Shown one piece after another: positions 44,270 through 55,920 of a stretch of 64,000 nucleotides of DNA. The translations under genes were made by a program, and so were the position numbers. Each line of letters begins with the position of its first letter. Within the stretch, counting starts at the first letter, position 1. Source of the DNA: Agrypnia vestita (lineage: Eukaryota > Arthropoda > Insecta > Trichoptera > Phryganeidae). The notes beneath the pieces were generated by a model. It had not been told where the DNA came from. It ran no database searches and saw only the letters and a program-made list of their open reading frames with translations. Location: the NCBI GenBank assembly GCA_016648135.1, contig JADDOH010002580.1:105024-169023 (forward strand), given 5' to 3'.

Positions 44270-44810
44270 ACTGGCCATAATCCGTCAAATATGTCGGTAC
44301 ATTTACATGTCGGTTCCTAAAGAATAAATATTTATTTATTTTAAAAAAAGAAAAAATTGTTATGTAAAAAAATGAAAAAAATTATGTAAGAAATTTTAAG
44401 TTAATATTTTTTACGTTTTTTAAGAAAATGGGAGAAATAAAAGAAAAAAAATACTATAAAGAAGTTACCGACCTCACACGAAGTTACGGGGACAGACAGA
44501 CATACAGACGGACGGACAGACGGGTAGTGAAATTATTATAATTGGGATTATTTTCGACCACCGTAACTTAACAGCGGCCTCTGGCCAGTAGATTTCGCTT
44601 CTTTTTCTTCGGATGTCGGTGTAAATCGGTATAAAACTTATCAGCATTTCGTCCGTGCCATCTTATATAATTTAGATGTCCGTCGTAACTTCGCGTAACA
44701 TCCGTAACTTTTTTATAGTATAATTTTTTTTTTTTTAATATAAATACATATGTATATTCTTTAGAAACCGACATATAAAAATACCGTCATTTTTGACGGG
44801 TCATAACTAG
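44270..44810. repeat. GTCAAAAATGAC repeat, inverted pair or TIR element
   Basis: The left end is ACTGGCCATAATCCGTCAAA, then TTCCTAAAGAATAAATA. The right end, read on the minus strand, is CTAGTTATGACCCGTCAAAA, then TTTCTAAAGAATATACA. Both arms continue to a TTACG-rich centre with GGACAGACAGACATACAGAC at 44491. It could be two head-to-head copies or one element with long inverted ends. Confidence 0.55.
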
Positions 44811-45104
44811 TAACTTATAATAATATTCTATATATGTATATATAATATGAAAACTAAATGCTGCATGGAAGCATCTGACAAGAATTGGCATCAATGCTGC
44901 GCTTACTTCCCGAGTAAGAAGTGATGCGATATTTTATGATAACTGTGAGTAAATTCAGGATAAATTCATTGAAAGATTTGAAAATTATTATTTTTTAAGC
45001 AGCAGGGGTGTTCTTTTATGCGTGTATTTAGGTTTCTAGTGGTTTGGCTTATATATCCGTATATCCTTTCATATATCCGCTCTTTTCCAACATACCATAT
45101 CAAT

Positions 45105-45190
45105 TTTTTGATTTTAAAAGAATTTTACCAATATTATTATTTGTGTAATAAGCTGGTCTAATGTGAGTAGGGAAACAATTTGTAATTTTA
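45105..45190 (-). pseudogene. Penelope-like element fragment
   Basis: The minus strand encodes HIRPAYYTNNNIGKILLKSK, matching the RPAFYANNNIGKLL segment of the PLE remnant at 29.8 kb. About 25 codons remain before a stop. Confidence 0.5.
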
Positions 45191-45218
45191 GTAGAAATTT
45201 AGCAGCAAAAACTTGGCC

Positions 45219-45690
45219 GGTAGATTCCTGACTATGTTATGAGTCTAAAATGTTCAAGCAACCATGGCCTAAAATCAATAGTTACGGAGATATGCAATAT
45301 CAAAGGAAGCATTTTTTTTTCAATATTTCTTACTTATTTTTTACAAACAGTTGAACTTTCATTACAGTAACTTATGTCGATTATGAAAAATTCATTCGTT
45401 TTAATACAAATCGAATAGAACGATAAAAACCTTGCAGAAATTGAAAAAAGTTATTTTTTACAAGATTTTCATCATTTTACTTAAGTTGTATTGAAGAAAA
45501 TGAATTTTTCATAATCGGTATAACTTACTGTGATGATAATTCAACTTTCTGCAAAAAATAAGTCAGAAATATTGAAAAAAAATGCAAACTTTGATATTGC
45601 ATATCTCCATACCTATTGATGTTAGGTCATGGTTGCTTGAACATTTTAGACTCATAACATACCGACCAATTTTCTGCTGCTAGCTTCGGT
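45219..45690. repeat. Palindromic repeat family C, copy 2
   Basis: Inverted arms (GACTATGTTATGAGTCTAAA near 45230 and TTTTAGACTCATAACATA near 45645) meet around 45490. It shares most internal words with 26925-27290. It lies directly after a PLE protein fragment. Confidence 0.65.
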
Positions 45691-45748
45691 ATAATATATA
45701 TATATATCTATATATATATATATATATATAATATATCTATATATATGT
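45691..45748. repeat. TA microsatellite
   Basis: Imperfect (TA)n tract. Confidence 0.8.
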
Positions 45749-45939
45749 ATTGTGTGTGTATTACAAAGTAAACTAAAACATATTTTAAATCACTGTAAAT
45801 TATTTGCCTATTCAGATCAGGTTAGAAATTCTCTGTATAATAAATGTTGTGTTATGTTTGTGATGATTTATGTATCGCCGTTTTTCGTGAAATACGCTTT
45901 AAGGGCGCTTTACAGATGCGACATCCCGAATAAGTAAGT

Positions 45940-46460
45940 TCTTAGGCTCTTCTTGAATAATCCAGGGTATGCTTGGCTACAATAGTTTAGAGACTAGAAG
46001 GAATGTGAATTTGATTACACATTTTTATCGATTGTTGCGCGGTACGATCGACAATACTGAAATTATGCAGAGCATTGGTTTGTATGTTCCTGATAATTAC
46101 CTTAGACATCGTCAGCATAGATTGTTTCACATTCCAATATACAGGACCAACCTGCCGATGGTTATGCCTGTTGGAAAAGCTACAGCTATGCTGAACAAAA
46201 TCGCTTTGGATATTGATATATTCCATGTGTCTGAGGGGGTTTTCCGAAGCAGGATTCTCCTACACCTCTGACCAGATTGTACAGGTCACTTTTAATTAGT
46301 TAATAATAAATTGTTATTTTAATATACAATATGTATATGGGTGTGTATATATGGATGTATATGTATATGTGTATAAATTCATAATATGTATGCATTAAAC
46401 ATAAAGTTTGTAATGTACATATTATGTAATAAATAAAAATTGAATTGAATTGAATAATAA
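45940..46460 (+). pseudogene. LINE ORF2 C-terminus and 3' tail (Jockey/CR1-like)
   Basis: A 100-codon frame from 45969 reads SLETRRNVNLITHFYRLLRG, then GLYVPDNYLRHRQHRLFHIP and YRTN...DIDIFHVSEGVFR. This is the usual end of Jockey/CR1-type ORF2 proteins (ExRR, P/R-rich, RTN, DIF). A stop lies upstream, so the catalytic reverse transcriptase is missing. The 3' end has AATAAATAAAAATTGAATTG with TTGAA repeats, a LINE-type tail at 46427-46455. Confidence 0.7.
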
Positions 46461-46969
46461 AATGATGAAAGAACTAAATAAATCTAGACCGAGTAATGTA
46501 AATCGTTGTAACAATCAATACTTGTAGCACGTGCGATCAGAATTATAAAGGTTCATAAAGACAATCATTAAGATGGTTTTGACGTATGATTGAGAAGATA
46601 ATAACTTCTCACTCGAGTATTAGACGCAACAGACAGGCAAAGACCACGCGTGATAAAGTAAACCAGTCTCTAAATTCGTAAAATCTAATATTTATAACAT
46701 TTTTTCTACAGAAAATTCTCCGATATTCGTCCGAAATATTCGATATTTGTCACTTATAATCAGCCACGCATGACAACTGTGGGACTTCTATAAAAAGCAG
46801 GAAACCATAAAGGCATCGTTCCAACTGCCAGCATTTAGAAAATGTAGTCGACTATGATAGAGATTCAGAATAGGATAGAGACGTGACACTCGAACGTTGC
46901 TGTAGATAGAATTAAAAACACTATGTAATTTAATTCAATTAAAATGCGATCGGCAACTTTTTATTATAC
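46461..46969. other. Unassigned sequence
   Basis: No recognised feature. Confidence 0.4.
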
Positions 46970-47352
46970 TCCCTTTCTCATTTACTAGTGGAAACTGATT
47001 TGGCGCTTAACCTACGCGTTGGGCTTCGGTCGGGCGACGCTACGAAAGGGAGTAATAAAAAGTTTCCAAAAATCCATAATTATACTATAATCAGGTTTAG
47101 CGTCTACCAGATGCGTCGCAGTCTATTCATTCAACTTACTAAGTTGTATGAAAACACCATTAAAAATTTCTAAAAATCCAAAATTATACTATAATTATTA
47201 TTATTTTTAACGAAAATTTTATAGATCTTCTTGATCGTCGCCACGAGTCTGCTTGCAAAGTTTCAGCTCGATTGGATCACGGGAAAAGGGTTAAAAATCG
47301 ATCCAAAGTTTTTTTTTCAGGCAAACAGACGCCACGAGTTAAAATAAAGGGA
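46970..47352 (-). repeat. ACTCCCTTTC-ended repeat, copy 6
   Basis: Contains ACTCCCTTTCTCATTTACTA at the left, an internal GAAAGGGAGTAATAAAAAG at about 47043, and a second partial unit to 47352. Probably one copy nested beside another. Confidence 0.55.
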
Positions 47353-49512
47353 AATAAAAAAACAGTCAGAAACAGACAACAGTGATTCGGTAGTTTGAAA
47401 ATTTCGATGCTCGGGAAAGTGGGAGAATATCCCTGGTGGACTATATTCAAAAGCTGATTTAGTTTCACAACCCGACAGGATAGGCATTAGGTTAGACCGG
47501 AATTTCAAGGGCGGATAAAGGTATATAATAATCTCCGTCTAAGCTGCTTGAGTCTGGTATAATTCTCGGGTGCCGCGAGCTTAGCAGACGGGTCGCAGAT
47601 GGCCTCCGTAGTCCGTGTCTCTCCTATGTGTCCCGTAGAGACCAGGCCACGCTAGACAAAGAAGGTTAAAAGTAAAGTGAGGGAAGTGAAACAAAAGAAT
47701 AGTCATGTTGCCGGATTCGTTTTAACTCATCACTGCCTAAACTTCACAGACTGTGAGTCACAGGCAATGAGTATGAGTACATACTCGTTGGCCAATTGTT
47801 TTTGACTTTTTTTTCTCGTACACGACTTTTTTGACGTATTTCATGAGTTTTAGTTCTTTAAAGAGAAACATATTGTCGATTCTTACAGTGCTTTACTGCT
47901 AATGTTTCACTCATAGGCTTGTTTAAATAATTTTTTATTTTAATTTTCTCAGATTTTTTAAATGTGTTAATTTGTTATTTTGACAACTTTCTTGTGTAAG
48001 ATTTCTGTTTTTCATTCATTTTTTCAATTGTGTCCCTCCCTCACATAAACAAATAGATACCTGATATTTTATAGAAAGTGATTCCCCTTCTAATACAATA
48101 CTGTCATTGCTCCTCGGCAAAGATAAAGTTCTGGTTAAATCATCGTTTATTTTTGTTAGATTTGGGGCTTCGAACGAATTATTCCAATTTTTGTTAATCA
48201 TTATGCAAAAAATGATTTTAGGTATGCTCGTCCTTTTCAGTTGTCAACTGTCCCTTAGTAATATATGAATTCGAAGAGGTTCCACTGTATACAAAAGTTA
48301 TCGTAATTTTTGTCTTACTCTTGATGATAGCGATCGTGATCATGAATTGCGGATGCATTTCAATAGTGGACTCGGAATGAGTAGAGGTTGTAAGATAAGG
48401 GTACGAACATGCCGAAGATGCCTCACTTCGATCCCCTCGCGGTCGCAGCATAGCTCGCTACCTCGATGTCACCTCCACGTAAAACAAAAGCATGCTAGTA
48501 GACACAGGCAAATGCCGAAGGATACCTTACTGCGATACATCGCGGCCTGCTTGGAAGTTTACCTGCATGCTTACGTGAAAACAAAATATTTTGTTTTTAT
48601 CTGGCTCGTGATTGGTCAAATTTACCTCAGCGTATTGTTATGAATATCTTTTGACTACTTTAAACATGTGGGACCAGCATTTGGATGAGTATTTCAAGCT
48701 ATTTGTTTATATTTAGCGTCAACGAAATCTTTCAAATCTATTCCTTTTTTATATTGTTCATAATATCGTGGTTCATTGACGGAAGATATATTTTATTATT
48801 GTTGTCTTTAACCAAATTGCCGTCAACACTTTGTCTCCTTTGTTGAAAAATAATTTAAAATCAATGTAGGTAATATTATATAATAATATATATTATAATA
48901 AATAATATATATTATTATCATTTTTATTCCTGTATCGTTCATGTCACTCTGTATGTATTTAAACGTAAATAAATACTTACTAATGAGACTAGGTAACCGA
49001 TTGAGATAATAAAAAAACATAAATATAAATCACTGGGATAAAGATGCATAAAAAAATCTTGGAACAGCTCAAAGTAAAAATAAAAAGGCATTGAGGCCAA
49101 CAGTATAAGGCATGTGACTTGTCTAGATTTCTAAATTTCTAGATTGAGTCAATAAATCGAACTACTATATTGAGTGAATTAATAATATTCTGGGGTGGAC
49201 ATAAAAAATATGTCATTCGAATGTAGGTGTATTCCAGCTGAGAGATTCAGCAGAAAATTGATCACGTAATCGAAGCCTCTTCTGCTGGGGTAACTTCTGT
49301 TGAATTAGATGGGCAATATTTTGCTGAAATATGTATGGACGGAGGGAAATTTATTTACCACTTCATAGCAAAAAATTATTGACTACTTCAGACATGCCAT
49401 ACACTGGTAGACACATTGTGAAGGACAAAAATTTTGAGTATGATCAAAATTTTCAAGAACACAATACTCGGTTTTATTCCCAGAGGGATATATCAATCAA
49501 AATATATAATAT
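47353..49512. other. Unassigned sequence
   Basis: A loose direct repeat near 48410 and 48513 shares ATGCCGAAG and ACGTAAAAC/ACGTGAAAAC words. An imperfect TATTAT/ATATAA tract is at about 48870-48920. GC-rich stretch at 47555-47650. No supported gene. Confidence 0.4.
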
Positions 49513-50092
49513 TGTAACGTGGCTAAAAAAGAATCACGCACTTCTGTCAAAGTGACAGTTGTTTGAAGTTGGCACAATACTACCGAAGGATCTGGAATCA
49601 CCTCCGACTTTCGAGTGACGTCTGCAACTTTCCAGTAAAATCTGGAAAGTACGACTGCTTGCTAGTAAACACTGAAAAGTCTGAATAACAGCATTAGCCA
49701 TATAAATACGAAGCACGGGAGAAAGGTGTGAGTTGGTTTCCGAACGCGGTTGATAGGCGATAACAGAAGCGAAGGTAGCCGCGGGCGGCCGTCAGTCCGG
49801 CCAAGCGAGCGGTAGCGGCAGTGGTGCCAAGCGATCGGAAATTTGCGGATATACCGAAGCGAATAGTATTCTAGTGAACAATGAATAAAGTGTTAAAGCG
49901 AATATAAAGTGTATATTTATTGAGCTATTGTGCTATATAAATTGCGAAACAGTTTAATTTTAGGAATAGTTTACATTTAATAGCGATAAGTGACCTCGTA
50001 CGTTACTTAAATTAATTAATCGGTATTCAATAAATCCTGTATTAAATCCCAGCGCTTTCATAAATTTCTCCTGCAGCCACGATACGTGACAT
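49513..50092 (+). repeat. Probable solo LTR
   Basis: Starts TGTAACGTGGC and ends CACGATACGTGACA. A TATAAATACGAAGCACGGG promoter-like segment lies at 49701, followed by a GC-rich stretch and an AATAAAGTG signal near 49884. Order and length fit an LTR of a Gypsy- or BEL-type element. No internal coding sequence is adjacent and no clean target duplication was found; the right side abuts a family D repeat. Confidence 0.5.
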
Positions 50093-50262
50093 AATAGATG
50101 TCTCATAGAGACGAGGCTATTTTTTATATAGGAAAATAAGTATGGAAATCTTTTTTGGGTATTCATAGTTCTACGGCTGGCTTAAGTGATCACTTCACAC
50201 AATGTGATGTTCACCAATTTCACCCATGATACACTTTTGGAAGTTGTATACACATTTATCTT
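50091..50262 (+). repeat. Palindromic repeat family D, partial copy
   Basis: Starts AATAGATGTCTCATAGAGAC and keeps GGCTTAAGTGATCACTT and TTTTGGAAGTTGTATACACA. One arm only. Confidence 0.65.
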
Positions 50263-51234
50263 GCATATCTATATATTAATTACGCTAAAAATTATGATGT
50301 TGTTGTTAGTGAATGATTTATGTTGCCAGTTAAAAAAACATTTTAGAGTACAAATAACGAAATACCAGATTTTCTTAACTCAATTCTATTTTTACTCCTG
50401 GCAAGTCATATCGAAATTGAATTTTGACATATCGGCCATTTGACAGTTTCGTATTCGTTCCATTGACGTATTATAATAATTGAAACGGTGTTTAGTTACA
50501 TCTTTATGCTATGCACCTAGATTAATCTTAATATCGTGAATAAATAAATAAATTGTGAGGTTAAAAGTTAAAACACACGCGCTACCTTATGCATAGGTTA
50601 AGCTTACTGTTTCTAGGTTAAATTTTTTCGTCTTTTGAAGTCCAAATATTCAGTTAATTCATGCATATATACCACCGATTGTTAAATGTATGATTTTAAA
50701 TATATATTTATCAAAATCTTCTGTGTAATGTTATAATCTTTCCTCTTTTTATCTCGACAGGTAACATTAAAAACTTTTTAAAGTAATCGATTCCCATAAC
50801 CGTCGTTCGCTGTTGAATTAAGTTCGTCAGCCACGTCGGCCATTTTGTCAAAATCGCTAAGCTGTCTGTTGCGCCTGGTACGTAATGCAACGAAAGCCGA
50901 TTATTTCCATAAATCACATATTAATGCATATCGGTGACATAATTACATAAATGCTAAATAATTTCGACTAAAAAAGAGTGAATGACTGTCGTCATGTTGC
51001 ATTCAGATGCAGGCAGATTGAAGATCAAAGAATTGTTGAAGTGAAATTCAGCACTCAGAACTTTGCGGATATATTTTAAGAATAATCTCTTCACTAAAAC
51101 ATTTTGAAGGAATATTCCAGATGTTTTATTTTATGGACTTTGCTTGTCAATATATAAAATACGGTTTTCTGAATTTTACGAAAAATTGTCAATGCTCAAT
51201 ATTCCGGTAAATAATTAAATATTTTAATATGTAG
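50263..51234. other. Unassigned sequence
   Basis: Short frames only, including a 68-codon minus-strand frame at 50711-50917 with no recognised family. Confidence 0.4.
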
Positions 51235-51246
51235 TATTGTAGAGTA

Positions 51247-51430
51247 GCTTGTTGGTCTTGTGGTTAGGTCACTGGCCTCGTGATCCAAAGGTTGCGGGTT
51301 CGAACCTCACTCCAGACTAGCAAGTTAGTCCTATTTTCATAGCACAAGCGTTTAGCTTAGTTTGAAAATAGTAAGAATATTGATGTGACACGTATTCCGT
51401 GTTCACATCTCTATTTCTAAAAAAATATGT
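51247..51430 (+). repeat. tRNA-headed SINE-like element
   Basis: Head with TCTTGTGGTTAGGTCACTGG (A box) and GCGGGTTCGAACCTC (B box). CTTGTTGGTCT near the start can pair with AGACTAGCAAG at about 51316. The body after the head contains ACACGTATTCCGTGTTCACA. No A-rich end was confirmed. Confidence 0.55.
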
Positions 51431-52439
51431 ATATTTCAAATTTTGTTGTATAACTTAGTGTAAAGCCGTTTCAAATTATATTATAAAATGATAACATTGT
51501 TTACTCTCACTATTTATTTATAAGGATTAGAATATTTTCTATGCTATCGCATCAATGCTTTTTAAATAGTAACGAAAGTGTAATTTATATATATGATATA
51601 TTAACACCTTCTATTACGTCCCCGTGCTTAATGACCACACCCACAAATCCACCGCCTCCCCATAACGTTCTTGAATCATAAGTTTAGTATTAGTAATATT
51701 GAGATGATGCGTTAGCATCGAAAACGTTAAAATCGCTATAAATAAATATTGAAAATAAACAATTATTATTTTAGATAAAATTTCAATATTTTATATATTC
51801 ATTCATTCATATATGTACATTAGTCACAGTAATTCATGTTCAACGTAGTGTGAATTATATGGTGGCGCATCTAGAGAATTCAGGAATATCATTATCAAAT
51901 AATTATTAAAATTAGCAGAATTCTCTTTCATGCGCATTGTTCAGGAGAAGTTTTAATTGTGAACATAACGAAAATTTCTCCTGTTACATAGAAATCCTCA
52001 GAAGCAAGTATTAATGATGCGAACCTTATCTAATTAAATTTTACCACACGCTCTCAAATCCGAATACTTTAATCCCTCACTTTACCGTGGAGGCGTAACC
52101 GTATATTCGCTGATTAATAACTTTAAAAAAATTTACATAAATTTTTCAATTGGTTGAAAAGTTTACGAAATCAAATAAAAACCGAAATAATTCAGCTTAT
52201 ACAGTTCTTGAATTAAAGTTGTTTTTAGACCAAACACATTAGGTCTTAATCAATATCTTTTCCCTGCATACAATCTCCATTGGTGCCGGTCAAAGAAATC
52301 TAAAAGACCTAGGTCATGAATACAAATAACCGTGAACATTTGTTATTTTTCACCTAACAACCCTAATTCATTGTTTTTGAAAAGAAATATATAATTATAA
52401 AAATTTTATTTTTATTTCCGCACATGTTTATAAGTTCTA
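51431..52439. other. Unassigned, with hairpin-GAAAAC motif
   Basis: At about 51700-51727 the plus strand reads GAGATGATGCGTTAGCATC, then GAAAACGTT, another hairpin-GAAA-type motif. Otherwise no feature. Confidence 0.4.
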
Positions 52440-52950
52440 GAAGTTATGGAATTCTGGTACCAACACTGATGTATGGAAGCGAAGCCTGGAGCTGGCAGAA
52501 GAGAAACGAAAGTAGATTGAATGCAGTGGAGATGAGATCCATCAGACGTATGTGTGGCTAATCAATTTGTGATAGAGTACAGAATGCAGATATTAGGAAT
52601 GAATGTAAAGCTGATCTTAGCATAATTAATAGAATTAAAAAAGGGTCGCTCAGATGGTTTGGGCGTGTTGAGCGAATGAATGAGGAAAGAATGGTAAGAA
52701 AGATATATTAATGCAAGTGTTGATGGCGCCAGAAAGAGAGGGCGACCGCGGAAGTCGTGGCATGACCAGATCAACCAGATACTGGAAGATGGTCTCGTTA
52801 GAAGCCTCAACAACCGGCGAGCTTGCATGCGAAGATGTATGAATGTGGATGAGGCGAGAGTTGTATGTCAGGACAGAAGAGTGTGGCGCTCTATACTCTC
52901 TGCCTACCCCCACGGGGAAACGGTGTGATGGTAAGTAAGTAAGTAAGTAA
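52440..52950 (+). pseudogene. LINE ORF2 C-terminus with TAAG tail, best-preserved copy
   Basis: Encodes LVPTLMYGSEAWSWQKRNES, then RLNAVEMRSIRRMCG, a stop, then GSLRWFGRVERMNEERMVRK. After one frameshift it gives RKRGRPRKSWHDQINQILED, NNRRACMRRCMNVDEAR and a terminus near SAYPHGETV. This is the C-terminal end of a LINE ORF2. The tail is (TAAG)n at 52931-52950. It is the reference for the family remnants elsewhere in the window; the clade is not assigned. Confidence 0.75.
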
Positions 52951-53150
52951 GTTTATAAGTTCTCCATCTTTTTCAATCCGCTTCTGGATGAAGGCCTCCC
53001 CGTGACTCTCTCCGAGCCTTTCATTTTCATATCCTTTCATCCATAGAGACTTTGGACGTCCTCTACGTTTTTTACTTTTTCTCGTGAATACCCTGCAGGA
53101 ATATTCATTATATATCGATTATCTATGTGCCTCGAAATACGACCCGTCAA
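52951..53150 (-). pseudogene. Possible LINE remnant
   Basis: The plus strand includes GGATGAAGGCCTCCCCGTGA and TTTGGACGTCCTCTACG, words common in LINE pol antisense. No continuous frame. Confidence 0.3.
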
Positions 53151-53358
53151 TTGTTTTTTGAACATGAAAATATTCTATGTGTAAATAAAAACACTTATTT
53201 TGAACACACATGAAAGGTAATACATGATACTTATATGTATCATCTTATCAATAGTGTTTGAACAGAATTGTTTCTTAGAATCAAAAATCTTGCAGAAATA
53301 CAAAAAACCTTCATTAATTCTAAAAATTATAATATGGCATCTCTTTTTCAATACTTTT

Positions 53359-53359
<1 letters not shown>

Positions 53360-53410
<51 letters not shown>
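53360..53410. repeat. Poly-A run of 51 bases
   Basis: Uninterrupted A run. It may mark a retroposition tail or a region prone to assembly error. Confidence 0.8.
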
Positions 53411-53415
<5 letters not shown>

Positions 53416-53442
53416 GTTGTTGAATGATAAATATTTAAGTCG

Positions 53443-53560
53443 TGAATGCCCTCATAAGGCGAAACAAAACAAAAAAATAAAAATCTAAGACTAAAAAACA
53501 AGTTTTTTTATTTCCGTATGTATGATATAGAGTTACATTATCTTACCTTCGAAACAATAA
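53443..53560. repeat. PLE-type repeat end
   Basis: AATGCCCTCATAAGGCGAAAC at about 53445 equals the motif in the 39.6-kb palindrome. TTATTTCCGTATGTATGA and GAGTTACATTATCTTACCTT follow, as there. Just upstream is the poly-A run. Confidence 0.5.
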
Positions 53561-54244
53561 ATATTTGACAAAGTTTTTTTATATAAGTAGAAAAATATTT
53601 ATTTCACTTTGTAGAACGGAATACCCGTATTACAAATTTAAATTTGAATCGCTGGACTAGAAGAAATAACGTAAGAGAGGCTTAGGTTGTCATAGCGACT
53701 ACACAACCACGGCCAGTGATTCCATGAAATCTTTTATTATTATTTTTACCATAGATAGTGTGATACTCTATCCTTTATACTTACCCCTGAGAAAGGCGTG
53801 ATTAGGTAATATATGTGTTAAAGTGACCTGTGTCAACATTTTATTAAAAATACAAATACTTTTATAACAGAATTTTTATTGCTAGTGTCAATGGTTATTT
53901 GCCAAATATTTATTAAGAAAGATAAACTTTTTTTTTTAATATTAAATATTTATTGAAAATATAATAATAAATACATGTTATAGTGAATATTACATTTTTT
54001 ACGTGTTTAACTGTCCTCAGAAAAGTAAAACTTGTGTTTTGGTACAGGAGTACATGATACATAAGAGCATAAATAAATAAGTATGTATAAATCAATTTAT
54101 GGTGTAGAGAAATACAAACATCATGAGATAAATATTAGTGACTCAAGCATACTAATTATTTTCGGAGTATCATTATTTTTTTAAATTCCAACTATATTTT
54201 GTTTTATTGTGTTATTGTTGTGTGGCTGTTTTGTTGTATTTGTT
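53561..54244. other. Unassigned sequence
   Basis: The words GATACTCTATCCTTTATACT and GAGAAAGGCGTGATTAGG at 53761-53810 look like a small decayed tail of the TAAG-tailed LINE. Otherwise nothing. Confidence 0.4.
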
Positions 54245-54261
54245 TTAAAAAAACTTAACTC

Positions 54262-54422
54262 AACTTACCATCACGCCGTTTCCCCGTGGGGGTAGGCAGA
54301 GAGGATAGAGCACCATACTCTTCTGTCCTGACATACAACTTTCGCTTCATCTACATTCATACTTCTTCGCATGCAAGCTCGACGGTTGTTCAGGCTTCTA
54401 ACAGGACCATCTTCCAGTATAT
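54262..54422 (-). pseudogene. LINE ORF2 3' end, TAAG-tailed family
   Basis: Complement of the 52.76-52.94 kb sequence: CCATCACGCCGTTTCCCCGT, then CATGCAAGCTCGACGGTTGT, then GGACCATCTTCCAGTAT. Truncated at both ends. Confidence 0.65.
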
Positions 54423-54489
54423 TTATTTCTTTAAACATCCTGTTATTTGCGCTCTTTGTTTGTGAATATGAGTATTATGAGTTTGTGGT

Positions 54490-54745
54490 GTATTTATATT
54501 TTGTTGAATGAAAGTTTCTTTATGTATTTGTTAAGTTGAGGAGTTTTGTATAATCTGTCTAATGTTGGAACATTAATTTCTTTAAAAAGTAAATCTTTAG
54601 GGAAGGTTCTAGGTTTTTTAATATGACTTTGATAATTAATTTTTTAATTATTTTAAGACTCTTTAAGTTACTTTTACAACAGCCTCCCCAACCTATTATT
54701 CCATATTGTAATACAGATTACATTTTAAGTATACAATAAGAGTAT
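54490..54745 (-). pseudogene. LINE reverse transcriptase fragment (Jockey/CR1-like)
   Basis: The minus strand encodes SVLQYGIIGWGGCCKSNLKS and IIKVILKNLEPS. After a frame change it gives KPRTFPKDLLFKEINVP and LDRLYKTPQLN. The QYGIIGWGG box is the typical ExxLxYGIxxWG segment C-terminal to the reverse transcriptase core. Confidence 0.65.
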
Positions 54746-55389
54746 ATTATATATATGATATCAGTTACCTCTATTTAAAAATGTTGAACTTAGTTCATCA
54801 TGTGACTAAAGAAAAACATTTTATATCCCTACGAACATCTCGATCTTGTAAACGTGCCATCGTCCGGTTTCATTAGAGATGAAGTCTTTACAGCCAAGAC
54901 TGAGTGACAGTTTCCTGAAGACAGATAGTCTAAAACGTTCATATTCAAGAGACACATTCCTCACACTAAAATGAAATGTTAAACCACGATGACCTGGAAA
55001 ATATAGATATCCTCCCATCATACAAACTTTTCAGATAAATTATAGTCGTCGGAACGTTATATGACAAGATATTTATTTATGAGCAGCTCTTCTATTTGTT
55101 TATTTGTAAATATCAACAGATATAAGAAAATGATATATATAAGTATATGAAAGTGTAAATAGTTAGTAATTAACATATTAACTTATATTCTAACATATAT
55201 TTCACATAGAAATGATTTTGAAGTAGTACATAATAATAATATAAGCATGTTAAAATAAAAGACATCAATTGTAACAGTAGTGAGTAGAACATAATAAAGT
55301 ACATAACAATAATAAAGTATACATATTACCTAACTTTATTTATATCTCGCATTGCAGTAATGAATCAAAATTCAGTTATTAATCAAGTA
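54746..55389. other. Unassigned sequence
   Basis: AT-rich, with a short open frame at 54821-55021 (-) not recognised. Confidence 0.4.
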
Positions 55390-55920
55390 TTAATTCAATG
55401 TTGCGTCGCAGAATTATGTTCACTTGTGATCTTAGGTGGTATAGAGACACATGATAGAGGTCGATGTCGGTGAACAAGTCGTTGTAGACTCGGCACATTC
55501 TCACTATGGGGGAGCGTAATCTGCAATTGGTACGAGCTACAGGAATGTGGAAGATGCACTGTATTCAAGTTGCTCTTGCTGGGACGTGGATGTTGATAAG
55601 TGATAAAAGGGGTGGACAATTAAATTGGTTTCGACAGATCTTGTACAAATTAACAATATCAAGAGCTATGCATCTGTTTTTATACTTAAGATGTTGAAGT
55701 AATTCAATGAATCTGCATAGTGTTGCCGTGGGATGTTTAACCTAAAGTTAAGCGTTTAAATGTATTTTCTTTGTATTTTTTCAAGTTTTTCAATATATAT
55801 ATATTATATAATATATAATATATATATATCTATATATTTAGTAGGAGTCCAAATGCTGGATGCATATTCGAGGTGCGGTTGGATAAGAGTTTTGTATAGG
55901 TGCATGTAACTTTTAGGATT
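55390..55920 (-). pseudogene. LINE ORF2 C-terminus (Jockey/CR1-like), interrupted by TA tract
   Basis: The minus strand has LYKTLIQPHLEYASSIWTPT, then the TA tract at 55794-55831, then KICRNQFNCPPLLSLINIHV, FHIPVARTNCRLRSP and DLFTDIDLYHVSLYHL. This is the standard PHLEYASxVWxP to RTN to DxF ending of such LINEs. At least one stop is present. Confidence 0.7.

Noticed and set aside
52562..52913. Minus-strand frames of about 88 codons
   Set aside because: They are antisense to the LINE ORF2 remnant on the plus strand.
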